The notes under the pieces: generated by a model | What the model was told of the DNA's origin: nothing | Seen by the model: the letters and a program-made list of their open reading frames with translations, nothing else | Database searches by the model: none | Translations under genes and position numbers: made by a program | NCBI GenBank assembly: GCA_009778135.1 | Contig: WRKJ01000089.1 | Location: 1-34,676 of the forward strand | Length of the DNA: 34,676 nucleotides | Direction of reading: 5' to 3' | From: Defluviitaleaceae bacterium | GTDB taxonomy: Bacteria > Bacillota_I > Bacilli_A > MOL361 > Turicibacteraceae | Shown: positions 15,974-23,737 of the stretch, in pieces | Layout of the letters: each line of letters opens with the position of its first letter | Position numbering within the stretch: the stretch's first letter is position 1

Positions 15974-16994
15974 GATTGGCCTCCCTTCCTTCAATCAGCT
16001 CAATAAATCTGTTCCATTCTGTAGTAGCATCAAGCAATTTGCCATCAACTACTGGCTTTACGAACGTATAAATCGGTAGAAGCCCTTCTTTAGTATCAGC
16101 TACACCAACAATAATTGATGAAGCAAATCTTGGACTTGCATCTCCTGTAGCAAATTTCCATCCTTTATCATTTTTAACTTTTGATTTCAAAGAATTTCCT
16201 CGTGAATCTTTCAAAACCTTAATCTTATGTAAGGCATCGTCAACAGATTTCAAAAAACCTTTCCAATCCCACGTTCCATTCTTTTGCTTCGTAGTTCTTA
16301 ATTTCCCGAATTGAACCTTTTCAATGACAGGACGATTGATATTTTTAAAATTAAATTGAGACTTGATTATTTTTCCATCAAGTTCATAAGATCTTTCTTC
16401 AGCAATTACATTTAAATGATTTAAAATCTTTGTTTTTATTTCATCTGAGCTTAGTTTTTCATTGCTAAAAATCTGTGCACGACCACGACCTTTTCGACTA
16501 CGTTGACCAAGACCCATCAGCATAAATGAAAGTTCAAGTAAACTTTCATAAAAATGCATATTTTTGGACGACTCTGATTTAAAACGAAGGCTCATTCTCA
16601 AGGTGAACGTATTAACTTGCTTCTGTTTGTTTTGTGGCAAGATGGCATCTTTGTTAAATTTATTTTTGTGAAAAAGAAATGAGGTTGATTCTCCTTTAAG
16701 CGCTTTTGATACAATTGCCAACCTAATCGGAGATACATGCTTTTGGGCATCACCGAATAATTCGCTTTCTTTTTTTAATAACTCATCACTTGATATAAGA
16801 GATTGTGCAATACGCCACATATACCGCATCATGCCTTTAATTGAAGCAGGACGGATTTCTGGTGTTTTTTGATCTGCACCGTAGGAAAAAATAGGTGTTA
16901 TCACTTTAAAAGGCATATTATAAGGCATATTATTTGGATTCTTAGTGTGATCATTAGTGGTTACTTCACAAATCGCAACTTCTTCATTCTTCAT
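15957..16994 (-). CDS. cmr1: Cmr1 RAMP subunit of the type III-B effector complex
   Basis: 345 residues from the ATG at 16994; GGAGG lies 11 bases upstream. Cmr1 caps the 3' end of the complex. The family features are FKVITPIFSYGADQ, then EIRPASIKGMMRYMWRIAQ, and the glycine-rich loop GLGQRSRKGRGRAQ. The start overlaps the end of the DUF6602 gene by 11 bases, and its stop overlaps the DUF1016 gene, so all belong to a single transcription unit led by cas3. Confidence 0.92.
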   Translation of the reverse strand: MKNEEVAICEVTTNDHTKNPNNMPYNMPFKVITPIFSYGADQKTPEIRPASIKGMMRYMWRIAQSLISSDELLKKESELFGDAQKHVSPIRLAIVSKALKGESTSFLFHKNKFNKDAILPQNKQKQVNTFTLRMSLRFKSESSKNMHFYESLLELSFMLMGLGQRSRKGRGRAQIFSNEKLSSDEIKTKILNHLNVIAEERSYELDGKIIKSQFNFKNINRPVIEKVQFGKLRTTKQKNGTWDWKGFLKSVDDALHKIKVLKDSRGNSLKSKVKNDKGWKFATGDASPRFASSIIVGVADTKEGLLPIYTFVKPVVDGKLLDATTEWNRFIELIEGREANHESRK

Positions 16995-17916
16995 CTGCTT
17001 TCTCACCTCCACTAACTTTCGAACCAGCTCCTAACCCTTCGTTAAACATCTTCACATAAGCTCGGTGTGGGAACAAAATAGGATTGTTAATGATCATCAA
17101 CAGTTGATTTAGTTGAAAATTAAAAGTTAATAATGAAATTTCTTCATCATCCTTTTTAACCACATAATTTTGTAACTTATACTTTGAAAGATCTACAACT
17201 GGAATATGTGAGAGACCGGCTTCATTTCCAGGAGAATTTAAATATTTATGCCATTGTTCCAATGTCCAATCTTGATTTTTACTTTTAATTTGAAGGTAAG
17301 ATTTTACATCAGTTTTTTTAGCAATGATTTTAAAATCAAAATTTGCTGTAGTCCCTGATAAACCACAAAATATCTTTAATGGTTTTGTCTTTTTCTGAGT
17401 CGGAGGCAACTCTGGGAAGTTTAGAGCCGTTCTAGCAATTCCTCTTCCATCAGTCTTTAAATCATCAATCCTATCAATCCATGCTTCCAAATCTTCTTTC
17501 TTACTACCAGTACTTTTACATTCCACCACCGCTGCAACTGCTTCAATGGGAACAAATTTCAATTTACCATATCGAAAAATATATGGTGTATACATTTCAT
17601 CAATAATCGCTAAATCCACTTCATTAGAAACTCCAGTCAAATCCTTATCGCTATCATCATAAAAATTCGAATCAATGATAAAAACCGAAGATTCAATAAC
17701 AAACTTCTTCGGAACAATTTGCTCAAACATCCTACACCAAATGTCTTCTCTCGCACTACCAGCTGTCGTTGGATGCAGATCATGCGCCATATATAGCTGG
17801 TCCACAATCGAACGCTCTAAATTTTGATAATTGTTAGCAATATTGCTAATCAACCGCTTCTTATTGTATTGGATACCGTTATCCTTAGCAACCTGCTCTG
17901 TAATTTTCTCACTCAT
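16984..17916 (-). CDS. DUF6602-type protein with PD-(D/E)XK-like core, encoded between cas3 and cmr1
   Basis: 310 residues from the ATG at 17916, preceded by AAGGAG with eight bases of spacing; 22 bases separate it from the cas3 stop. The conserved block is LHPTTAGSAREDIWCRMFEQ, then IVPKKFVIESSVFIID, EVDLAIID, YTPYIFRYG and FVPIEAVAAVVECKS. D101 in EVDLAI and E132-x-K134 in VVECKS are spaced like a PD-(D/E)XK nuclease site. Proteins of this family occur in defence loci, but no activity is established to my knowledge. Overlap with cmr1 places it in the cmr transcript. It could be an accessory nuclease of the type III-B system or an independent defence gene that has joined the operon. Confidence 0.7.
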   Translation of the reverse strand: MSEKITEQVAKDNGIQYNKKRLISNIANNYQNLERSIVDQLYMAHDLHPTTAGSAREDIWCRMFEQIVPKKFVIESSVFIIDSNFYDDSDKDLTGVSNEVDLAIIDEMYTPYIFRYGKLKFVPIEAVAAVVECKSTGSKKEDLEAWIDRIDDLKTDGRGIARTALNFPELPPTQKKTKPLKIFCGLSGTTANFDFKIIAKKTDVKSYLQIKSKNQDWTLEQWHKYLNSPGNEAGLSHIPVVDLSKYKLQNYVVKKDDEEISLLTFNFQLNQLLMIINNPILFPHRAYVKMFNEGLGAGSKVSGGEKADEE

Positions 17917-17938
17917 TCTAAAATCTCCTTTCGCTTCG

Positions 17939-20230
17939 TCAATAAAATATGCCATCTGCACGGTATTCAAAATCCACTTTTAATCCTGATTCATCACAGT
18001 AAGCGTCTAAATCTGTTAGCACAATCACCCCTTCTACGTTTTCAAAAATGCGTTCTTCATCTAGCTTGTTGTACTCATATATGGGAATGGTCACACTAAA
18101 AGACCCTAATTTACGGTATAGCGATTTGGATATTCCCGTATTCTTTAGCTGATGAAGCAACTTGTCAGCTTCTTTATCTTTTGGAATAAAAATGGTTTTC
18201 GTGTTACCACTTTCGATTAACTTAAAATCATTGGAAATGTCTTCAAATTGAATATAAAGTTTTTGAAGTCGATCAACGATCCCTTCAGTCGGATAATCTT
18301 TTGTCTTTTTATCCAAGCTATCACCTTTTGTCTTGTACAAATAATCAAAGTAGGCTTTAATCTGCTCAGGCGAACCCATTTCAAAACCTTTGCTCAAAGC
18401 ATTGTCAGTCGCGGAAAGGTTAAGGGCTAATCCTCTTGGAGGCTTCACTTCTTCTGGATCGGGTTCAAACATATAAACTTTAGAAGTTTCTAACGCCCGT
18501 TTCCCTTCTCTATTACAGCGCCCACCTGCTTGGATCACGCTATCTAACCCAGCCTTCGCCCGATAGACAATAGCAAAATCTACATCAACCCCTGCTTCAA
18601 TAAGGCTAGTGGAAATCACTTTTACAGGTTGTCCCGCTGCTAAACGTTTTTTAATCTCAAGTAACTGCTGTTTCCGATGTTCAGGATACATCAAAGTGGA
18701 TAAATGATAGTTAAACTCCCCTTCTAAGCCAGCAAAAAGTTCTCTGGCATGTTGTCGTGAATTTACAATACATAAAACCTGCGTCTGCCCATTTAATTTT
18801 TCTAACAGCTGTGCATTGTTTAACACGCCTGCGTCCTCGTAAGTGACGCGTTTCAACTTGTCATACAATGCTTTAAAATTCTCACAAATTTCGATTGGTG
18901 CTTTGGAACCCTCGGGAAAAACCAAATTTAACGACGGTTGGGTTGCCGTACATAAAACAGCTGTCACTTCATAATTTCTAATGAGTTCCTCAATGGCATA
19001 CACACACGGTTTTAAATAATCAGTGGGAAGCATTTGCGCTTCATCAAAAATAATCACACTGTTGGAAATGTTGTGAAGCTTTCTTGTTTTAGACGTTTGA
19101 TGGGAAAACAATGACTCAAAAAACTGAACATTGGTTGTCACAACAATCGGAATATCCCAATTTTCTGCTGCTAGATACTGATAACCTGCTGACGTGTCTT
19201 CATTATCATAATCAGCATTGCTATGATTTTCCAAGACATTTCTTTTGATCATTTTCCCATTGGCATCTTTTACGTCAAATATATCCGAAAAAACCTGGGC
19301 ATTCTGCTCGATGATGCTTGTATAAGGGATAACATAAATAATCCGATCCATCTGATGCTTTTTTGCATGATTAAGGGCAAATGCCATGGACGATAGCGTC
19401 TTGCCGCCACCTGTTGGAACAGTTAAAGAATAAAGACCCTTTTCCCCTTTGGCTTTGTTGATGCAGCTTTGCAAAATGTCATTGCGGTATTGATTTAATC
19501 CCTTTATGTCCGTAAACTTTTCTAACTTTTGATTCAACCGCTCCAACAAAGTAGTCATGTCATCATGATCAGATCTACCGACATCACCTTTCATGAACTT
19601 TTCTGTATCCAAGTAATCCCCATCAACGAGACAAGAAAATAGCATTCGTGTTAAAAAAGAGTTTGAAAACGATTGCTGACCTTTCTTTTTAGCAGTGCAA
19701 ATAGGCTTCATTTTGGCACAAGCTTCCAGAAATGCTGAAGTCGGATTTTCAAGGTTCACTTCCGAGGCATAAGCATGAAAGTCACCAAAAACAAATTGAC
19801 CTTCACCAACATTTTTACTTTTCCTGGCGAAAACCGATCTTTTTTCATGACCAATATCAGCCGATTCGCCTTGATTTAACAAGCCACCATGATGACCAAA
19901 AATACAATTGGCTAATAAATCAGCAAGGGTTACGTCAGTTAACTTTTGCTCCCCTACCATGATCTCTATTAATTTTTGTCCCCCTGCTGTTGTATGATCA
20001 ACCTTGATGGAAGCCCCTCGCACGCGATCTTGGAACTCACAGGAATATTTACCAAGATCATGACACAACCCTAAAAACTCAGCCATCCGCTCCATTCCAA
20101 ACTTCGACGCAAATTCTCTCGCATATTTGGCCACACCTTGCAGATGATCTATTAATAACTGCTCCCGTAATACCTCACCTTCTGGCAGCTCCCCATCCCG
20201 ATCCTTATTTGTTCTCGCAATATAAGTCAA
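17939..20230 (-). CDS. cas3: Cas3 HD nuclease-helicase (type I)
   Basis: 763 residues, starting at a TTG with AGAGGTG upstream; later ATG codons would cut off the HD domain. HD-domain residues: DHLQ (29), CHDLGK (H57, D58), DHTT (H79) and GHHGG (113-114). Helicase motifs: Walker A VPTGGGKT (271-278), DEAQ (395-398) and the C-terminal QAGGRCNREG. Cas3 is recruited by Cascade to nick and degrade target DNA. The length and motif order are normal. It is led by a near-consensus promoter and followed at 22 bases by the DUF6602 and cmr genes rather than by cas5c, so the type I-C nuclease is transcribed with the type III-B complex. Confidence 0.95.
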   Translation of the reverse strand: MTYIARTNKDRDGELPEGEVLREQLLIDHLQGVAKYAREFASKFGMERMAEFLGLCHDLGKYSCEFQDRVRGASIKVDHTTAGGQKLIEIMVGEQKLTDVTLADLLANCIFGHHGGLLNQGESADIGHEKRSVFARKSKNVGEGQFVFGDFHAYASEVNLENPTSAFLEACAKMKPICTAKKKGQQSFSNSFLTRMLFSCLVDGDYLDTEKFMKGDVGRSDHDDMTTLLERLNQKLEKFTDIKGLNQYRNDILQSCINKAKGEKGLYSLTVPTGGGKTLSSMAFALNHAKKHQMDRIIYVIPYTSIIEQNAQVFSDIFDVKDANGKMIKRNVLENHSNADYDNEDTSAGYQYLAAENWDIPIVVTTNVQFFESLFSHQTSKTRKLHNISNSVIIFDEAQMLPTDYLKPCVYAIEELIRNYEVTAVLCTATQPSLNLVFPEGSKAPIEICENFKALYDKLKRVTYEDAGVLNNAQLLEKLNGQTQVLCIVNSRQHARELFAGLEGEFNYHLSTLMYPEHRKQQLLEIKKRLAAGQPVKVISTSLIEAGVDVDFAIVYRAKAGLDSVIQAGGRCNREGKRALETSKVYMFEPDPEEVKPPRGLALNLSATDNALSKGFEMGSPEQIKAYFDYLYKTKGDSLDKKTKDYPTEGIVDRLQKLYIQFEDISNDFKLIESGNTKTIFIPKDKEADKLLHQLKNTGISKSLYRKLGSFSVTIPIYEYNKLDEERIFENVEGVIVLTDLDAYCDESGLKVDFEYRADGIFY

Positions 20231-20308
20231 ACCAACACCTCTTTTCCTATCACTTCACACCTACGACCTTAGCCCATTACTTCATTTACGACAGTGTATA
20301 CCTATGTA

Positions 20309-20337
20309 ATTATATCTATTTCACGCTAAAGATTCAA
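20309..20337 (-). promoter_or_regulatory. Promoter of the cas3-cmr operon
   Basis: On the minus strand TTGAAT (20332-20337), 17 bp, TATAAT (20309-20314), giving a 5' leader of about 70 nt before cas3. No other strong promoter was found between the genes as far as cmr6, where all overlaps are short or negative. Confidence 0.8.
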
Positions 20338-20615
20338 CAAATTTTCTTATTTTCTCTCAAAAAGTAGTAAATCACGTCATACAAAAATATTTAATACAAT
20401 GATTGGAATTATCAACCAAAAATGAAAAAACCACGATCAAGACCGCTTTTATAGCGCAACCTTTACGTGGTTTTATTATTTTTCTTGTTGTAAAATGCGA
20501 CCTCAAGGTCCGCGTATTCGATATGACATATGTTTTGTTTAAATTTTTAATTGTTGGCACAGTCTCCGATACATCACATGCTTGCTTAACTAATCTGCTC
20601 ATCTTTTTAGAGCCT
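20338..20615. other. Intergenic region between the cas3 promoter and the PTS gene
   Basis: It holds a bidirectional-type terminator (20427-20474) and a short palindrome GACCTTGAGGTC near 20501-20512. Open frames of 76 codons (minus) and 94 codons (plus) cross the hairpin and lack ribosome sites, so I do not accept them as genes. It probably marks the boundary between the defence island and the chromosome backbone, but no attachment site or tRNA end was found. Confidence 0.5.
20427..20474 (-). terminator. Terminator after the PTS gene
   Basis: AAAACCACG (20427-20435) pairs with CGTGGTTTT (20466-20474); a second small hairpin (CGC/GCG) sits in the loop. On the minus strand the stem runs into TTTTTTCATTTTT, fitting termination of transcripts from the PTS gene before they reach the cas3 promoter. 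Confidence 0.65.
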
Positions 20616-21653
20616 TTACCCTTTAGGCAGTACCATATCCCCTGTTTTTATCCACTGTCGTTTATTCATAAATTTCCACACAAGTAAACTGATCACGATC
20701 GGTAGTAACACTTGGACGAGGACAATTTGCCACCATGCACCAGACCCCATCACATAAAGGGTTTGAATTTGACCGACCAAACCACTGGTGCCCATACCTG
20801 CACCGAGTGAATTCGTTTCAATCCTAAAAACAACTGTCGATAACGGTCCCATAATGGCTGAAGCAAACATGGTCGGAAGAAAAATGGCTGGGTTTTTGAC
20901 AAAATTGCCAAATTGAATTTTAGAGGTGCCAATCCCTTGTGAAATTAACCCTTCAATCCCATTGTCTTTAAAAGAGATGGCTGCAAAGCCAACCATGGAT
21001 GCTGCTGTTCCTGCCAATGCAGCACCTGCAGCAAGACCAGTCAGTCCTAAGCCAATGGCAAGCGCTGATGATGAAAGTGGCGACATAATAATAAAGCAGA
21101 AGATGATCGCAACAATGATGCCCATTAAAATCGGATGCATCTCTGTTGCAGCCGTGACAGCGATCCCAATCCAACTGGTTAAAGCTGTCACCCAAGGTGC
21201 CACATAAATGGCAACAAGACCACCCAAGATCAGTGAAACCATCGGTGTGATCATGATATCGAGTTTCGTTTTGCCAGCGATACAACTCCCAACGGCAACC
21301 GTCGCAAGTGCTGTCACAAAAGCAGCAGCCGGATCACCAACCCTTAGCGAGACCACACCGTCGACTAAGCTAAACGCACCAGCACCCATCATAGAAGTAA
21401 CAACTGCACCATACATGACAACTGGTTTTACTTTGAGTGCATGGGCCACACCAATGGCCACACCAACTGCCATGAACACTTGGGCATAGGTACCGATGGT
21501 AAATAAAATTGAAAACCGATCGCCAAGTAAAGTAGCCAGTTGGCGTAAAATCGTTCCAACAATTAAGGTGGCCAAAACACCCATCCCCATATTATCTAAT
21601 GCTTCAATTAACTTCGATCCCATTCCATGACGACTTTTCCTCACGCAATACAC
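20616..21653 (-). CDS. PTS transporter subunit IIC-like membrane protein (PTS_EIIC_2 family)
   Basis: Up to 345 residues, almost entirely hydrophobic with about nine to ten membrane segments and conserved stretches such as MGVLATLIVGTILRQL, KTKLDIMITP and SAIMGPLSTVVFRIETN. This is the stand-alone IIC-like family, for which the sugar and partner subunits are usually unknown; no IIA, IIB or sugar enzyme gene is adjacent. GTG at 21653, a second GTG at 21644 (AAAGGA ten bases upstream) or the ATG at 21623 could each be the start; the longest is listed. It has its own perfect promoter and a terminator, so it is monocistronic. Confidence 0.82.
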   Translation of the reverse strand: MYCVRKSRHGMGSKLIEALDNMGMGVLATLIVGTILRQLATLLGDRFSILFTIGTYAQVFMAVGVAIGVAHALKVKPVVMYGAVVTSMMGAGAFSLVDGVVSLRVGDPAAAFVTALATVAVGSCIAGKTKLDIMITPMVSLILGGLVAIYVAPWVTALTSWIGIAVTAATEMHPILMGIIVAIIFCFIIMSPLSSSALAIGLGLTGLAAGAALAGTAASMVGFAAISFKDNGIEGLISQGIGTSKIQFGNFVKNPAIFLPTMFASAIMGPLSTVVFRIETNSLGAGMGTSGLVGQIQTLYVMGSGAWWQIVLVQVLLPIVISLLVWKFMNKRQWIKTGDMVLPKG

Positions 21654-21706
21654 ATCCTTTTGTTTTAAAGGGTCTCACCTTTTAATGCTGTCAAGACACT
21701 TATGTG

Positions 21707-21735
21707 ATTATAAAGGAAAAACGTCCTTTTGTCAA
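21707..21735 (-). promoter_or_regulatory. Consensus promoter of the PTS IIC-like gene
   Basis: TTGACA (21730-21735), 17 bp, TATAAT (21707-21712) on the minus strand, an exact SigA consensus. The spacer contains AAAGGA and TCCTTT as an inverted repeat, a possible repressor site. The leader is about 50 nt. Confidence 0.85.
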
Positions 21736-21749
21736 ATAATTGCCTCTAA

Positions 21750-21780
21750 AAACAAGAAAACCAGATAACCTGCGTTATCT
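21750..21780 (-). terminator. Terminator overlapping the stop of the 44-residue protein gene
   Basis: AGATAAC (21774-21780 read on minus) pairs with GTTATCT (21763-21769) around a 4-nt loop, followed on the minus strand by GGTTTTCTTGTTTTT. The TAA stop codon of the small gene lies within the stem. The 7-bp stem is short, so read-through to the PTS promoter region is possible. Confidence 0.6.
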
Positions 21781-21909
21781 AGTTTCATCCTCTTCTTGGG
21801 CACCAATGACTGCAAGCCATGCACAAATGATGGTTAGCGCTAAAACGAAGCCCATTGTGAAACCAACGACTTTCATTAATATGGAATGTTCGGTTCTTCT
21901 CATTTTCAT
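21775..21909 (-). CDS. Small membrane protein, 44 residues
   Basis: The frame starts at ATG 21909 (or 21903) with TTAGGTGG just upstream and reads MKMRRTEHSI, then a membrane segment of about 20 residues (VVGFTMGFVLALTIICAWLA), then a polar acidic tail ending GAQEEDETR. Basic residues before the segment and acidic residues after it predict an inside N-terminus and a tail outside. I do not recognise the family. A ribosome site, a single clean membrane helix and a terminator that begins at the stop codon together argue that it is a real gene. It is not in an operon with its neighbours. Confidence 0.6.
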   Translation of the reverse strand: MKMRRTEHSILMKVVGFTMGFVLALTIICAWLAVIGAQEEDETR

Positions 21910-22100
21910 CACCACCTAAAATAATGATTCATTTTAGTATGTCCAATTTGATGTTTAAAAATCTAAATTCCAATGATTTGAGTCACATTCTTCAAATCGC
22001 TCACGGTTGCGTCTACTCCCATATTGAAGCCCTCTCTTTACAACTGGCTCGATCATTCATTTCGTAAAAAAAGCGCCAGTTACGAAGCTCTTATCACATC
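21910..22100. other. Intergenic region with alternative hairpins downstream of the XRE gene
   Basis: Two overlapping, mutually exclusive inverted repeats lie at 22061-22086 (TTCGTAA/TTACGAA) and 22042-22081 (AACTGGC/GCCAGTT). On the minus strand a T-run lies within the first one, so either could end the XRE transcript. A 19-codon frame (21963-22022, minus, preceded by AGAGGG) is also present; it may be chance or the remnant of a lost gene. Confidence 0.4.
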
Positions 22101-22604
22101 TTATTTTCTAATCTGTTTTTTATCAAACACTTTACATGCTTCCATTGTTTGTTTGAGTGTTGTTTTCAATTCTCGCATTTCTTGTCTCGTTAAAGGTCTT
22201 CCTTTGTAAAGAATTTCTTTTGATCCATCATTGGTCACTTTAATCAAGTATTTCAACATTTGTTGAATATCTAATTTTTGATGCGTCGCTTTTGTTCTCA
22301 CTTTTTCATTTTCTACCGAATACGCGACACGTGCTTCTGCAATGATGTTATGCGGGAAGACATACTTACTCCCCGTCTCTTCGAATTCTTTTTCACCAAG
22401 TAAATAATTGATGCTGACACCGAAGTACTGTGCCACTTTTTGTAAATAAGCCACACTCGGCGATGAGTGAGACCACTTTGAAACAAGCCCATTTCCAAAC
22501 TCATTATCTCTTTCAAGTCTTCTCATTGAAATGCCATGTTCTTTGCATAAACTTCTAATTTTCGCCACTAGTTCTGATTCTACTTTTTCTTGAGCCACGG
22601 GCAT
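22101..22604 (-). CDS. XRE-family transcriptional regulator (helix-turn-helix)
   Basis: 167 residues from the second of two adjacent ATGs (22604); AAGGAG precedes both. Residues of about 12-70 form a lambda-repressor-type HTH (LVAKIRSLCKEHGISMRRLE, then LVSKWSHSSPSVAYLQKVAQ, then YFGVSINYLLGE). The remaining 100 residues are polar and helical (EILYKGRPLTRQEMRELKTT) and not recognised; they may bind a ligand or form the dimer. It is divergent from a perfect plus-strand promoter bracketed by a 12-bp inverted repeat, the likely operator. The likely target is therefore the small plus-strand transcript, with possible autoregulation. Confidence 0.85.
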   Translation of the reverse strand: MPVAQEKVESELVAKIRSLCKEHGISMRRLERDNEFGNGLVSKWSHSSPSVAYLQKVAQYFGVSINYLLGEKEFEETGSKYVFPHNIIAEARVAYSVENEKVRTKATHQKLDIQQMLKYLIKVTNDGSKEILYKGRPLTRQEMRELKTTLKQTMEACKVFDKKQIRK

Positions 22605-22624
22605 CATTCTCCTTTTGACTGCTC

Positions 22625-22688
22625 TTTTTTTCTACAAAGCATTGACAACCCGTTTTGTTTGATGTATAATGCATAGTGTAGAAAAAAA
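22625..22688. promoter_or_regulatory. Inverted-repeat operator bracketing a promoter
   Basis: TTTTTTTCTACA (22625-22636) and its exact reverse complement (22677-22688) form a 12-bp inverted repeat. They lie just upstream of the -35 and at the transcription start of the plus-strand promoter. A third copy, TTTTTCTACA, occurs at 22794-22803. The arrangement suits binding of the adjacent XRE dimer with looping or cooperative binding. Confidence 0.65.
22642..22670 (+). promoter_or_regulatory. Perfect SigA promoter divergent from the XRE gene
   Basis: TTGACA (22642-22647), exactly 17 bp, TATAAT (22665-22670). Transcription would start near 22677, inside the second operator arm. Confidence 0.85.
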
Positions 22689-22767
22689 TATGTGTCATAT
22701 ATTTTCTGCTGTCTTTGTTTGTTTTAATCAATGGCACAGTTAAAGGGCTTTTTAACTGTGCTTTTTT
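22677..22767 (+). ncRNA. Short terminated transcript (small RNA or micro-peptide mRNA)
   Basis: The transcript runs from a consensus promoter to a strong terminator, about 90 nt in all. It contains one small frame, 22690-22743, of 17 codons (MCHIFSAVFVCFNQWHS), whose TAA stop lies in the terminator stem. There is no good ribosome site before it, only an A-rich stretch. No gene follows on the plus strand within reach, so it is not an attenuator for a downstream gene. A regulatory RNA or a small hydrophobic peptide under XRE control are the two readings. Confidence 0.55.
22734..22767 (+). terminator. Strong intrinsic terminator of the short plus-strand transcript
   Basis: 11-bp perfect stem (GCACAGTTAAA at 22734-22744 with TTTAACTGTGC at 22751-22761), 6-nt loop, then six T residues. 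An A-run on the left side could let it also act on minus-strand transcription leaving dgkA. Confidence 0.9.
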
Positions 22768-22900
22768 AAATTGACTATCTAAATGATACGGCATTTTTCT
22801 ACAAATGTCAATAAATTATTAAAGAGATTGGGCTTTTTAAGCGAAGAAAATTTGAAACATCCCATCACTGTATCTTTTGCTGCATGTTATAAATGTTTTT

Positions 22901-23296
22901 CTAGGTTAACAAAGCCACCAAATGAGGACCAAAGATTAATGCACCGATGATAAACGCAATGACTGATGCAATTAAGACAGCACCTGCTGCAATATCTTTG
23001 GCAATTAGCGCCAAAATATGGTATTTTTCAGTCAATAAATCAACGACTTTCTCAATGGCTGTGTTCATCATTTCAAGGGTGACCACAAGGGTAATGGCCA
23101 GTAAAATAATGGCAAGTTCGACCTGTGTGATATCAAAATAAAAGCCAGATGCGATGGCAATGCAAGCTAATACATAATGGATTTTTAAGTTGCGGCAAAT
23201 CGCGAGCGCTGTAAAAACACCGTTTAACGCATATTTAAAAGAATTTTTAAGTGCTTTAAACGTGTGTTTTTCTTTAGCGTCGGATATCTTTTGCAT
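22901..23296 (-). CDS. dgkA: Diacylglycerol/undecaprenol kinase (DgkA family)
   Basis: 131 residues with three predicted membrane helices. The signature TLEMMNTAIEKVVDLL contains the E-x-M-N-T-A-x-E catalytic block of the DAGK family. In Gram-positive bacteria these enzymes phosphorylate undecaprenol for cell-wall lipid carrier recycling. The start lies inside ybeY (23-bp overlap), continuing the phoH-ybeY-dgkA order found across Bacillota. In many relatives cdd and era follow; here the operon ends with dgkA. Confidence 0.92.
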   Translation of the reverse strand: MQKISDAKEKHTFKALKNSFKYALNGVFTALAICRNLKIHYVLACIAIASGFYFDITQVELAIILLAITLVVTLEMMNTAIEKVVDLLTEKYHILALIAKDIAAGAVLIASVIAFIIGALIFGPHLVALLT

Positions 23297-23723
23297 TTAA
23301 AATAGCCTCCTGTTTGGCAAACATCTCTTTTTCCCCTGCTTCGTCTAAATGATCATAACCTAACAAATGTAAAAAGCCATGAACAGCCAAAAAAGACATT
23401 TCTCGCACTTCTCCATGACCATATTCATATGCTTGCTCAATCATTTTATCAATTGAAACGAAAACATCCCCTAAGTTTTTACGACCGTTAAAAAATGGCT
23501 CTTCTTCTGCTTCAAAAGTTAAAACATCAGTCGGGTAATCTTTCCCACGGTAGTATGCGTTCATTTTTTTTATTTTGTCATTGTCAACAAAAATATAATG
23601 ACAGACGTAATGATCAGTAAGTCCTTCAACTTTAACTGCTTCATCAAGGACATCTTTAATGACTGTTTCATACACTTCTATGTCCACGTCTGTTTCATTA
23701 TGAAATAAAATTTCCATTGCCAT
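23274..23723 (-). CDS. ybeY: YbeY endoribonuclease / rRNA maturation factor
   Basis: 149 residues. The zinc site HGFLHLLGYDH (H-x3-H-x5-H) lies at about residues 115-125, and the upstream block YPTDVLTFE is also diagnostic. YbeY is a metal-dependent RNase involved in 16S rRNA 3' end maturation and ribosome quality control. AGGTG precedes the ATG by five bases. It starts 14 bp after the phoH stop and overlaps dgkA. Confidence 0.96.
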   Translation of the reverse strand: MAMEILFHNETDVDIEVYETVIKDVLDEAVKVEGLTDHYVCHYIFVDNDKIKKMNAYYRGKDYPTDVLTFEAEEEPFFNGRKNLGDVFVSIDKMIEQAYEYGHGEVREMSFLAVHGFLHLLGYDHLDEAGEKEMFAKQEAILNAKDIRR

Positions 23724-23737
23724 TTTCTCACCTGTTA

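Noticed and set aside
20372-20687. Small frames on both strands between cas3 and the PTS gene
   Set aside because: They run through a terminator hairpin and lack ribosome sites and family resemblance.
21963-22022. 19-codon frame (MGVDATVSDLKNVTQIIGI) with an AGAGGG site
   Set aside because: It looks protein-like but is too short to support; it may be a gene remnant. Conservation would decide.
22555-22794. 79-codon minus-strand frame over the XRE promoter region
   Set aside because: It overlaps the consensus promoter, operator arms and terminator of the opposite strand and has no ribosome site.
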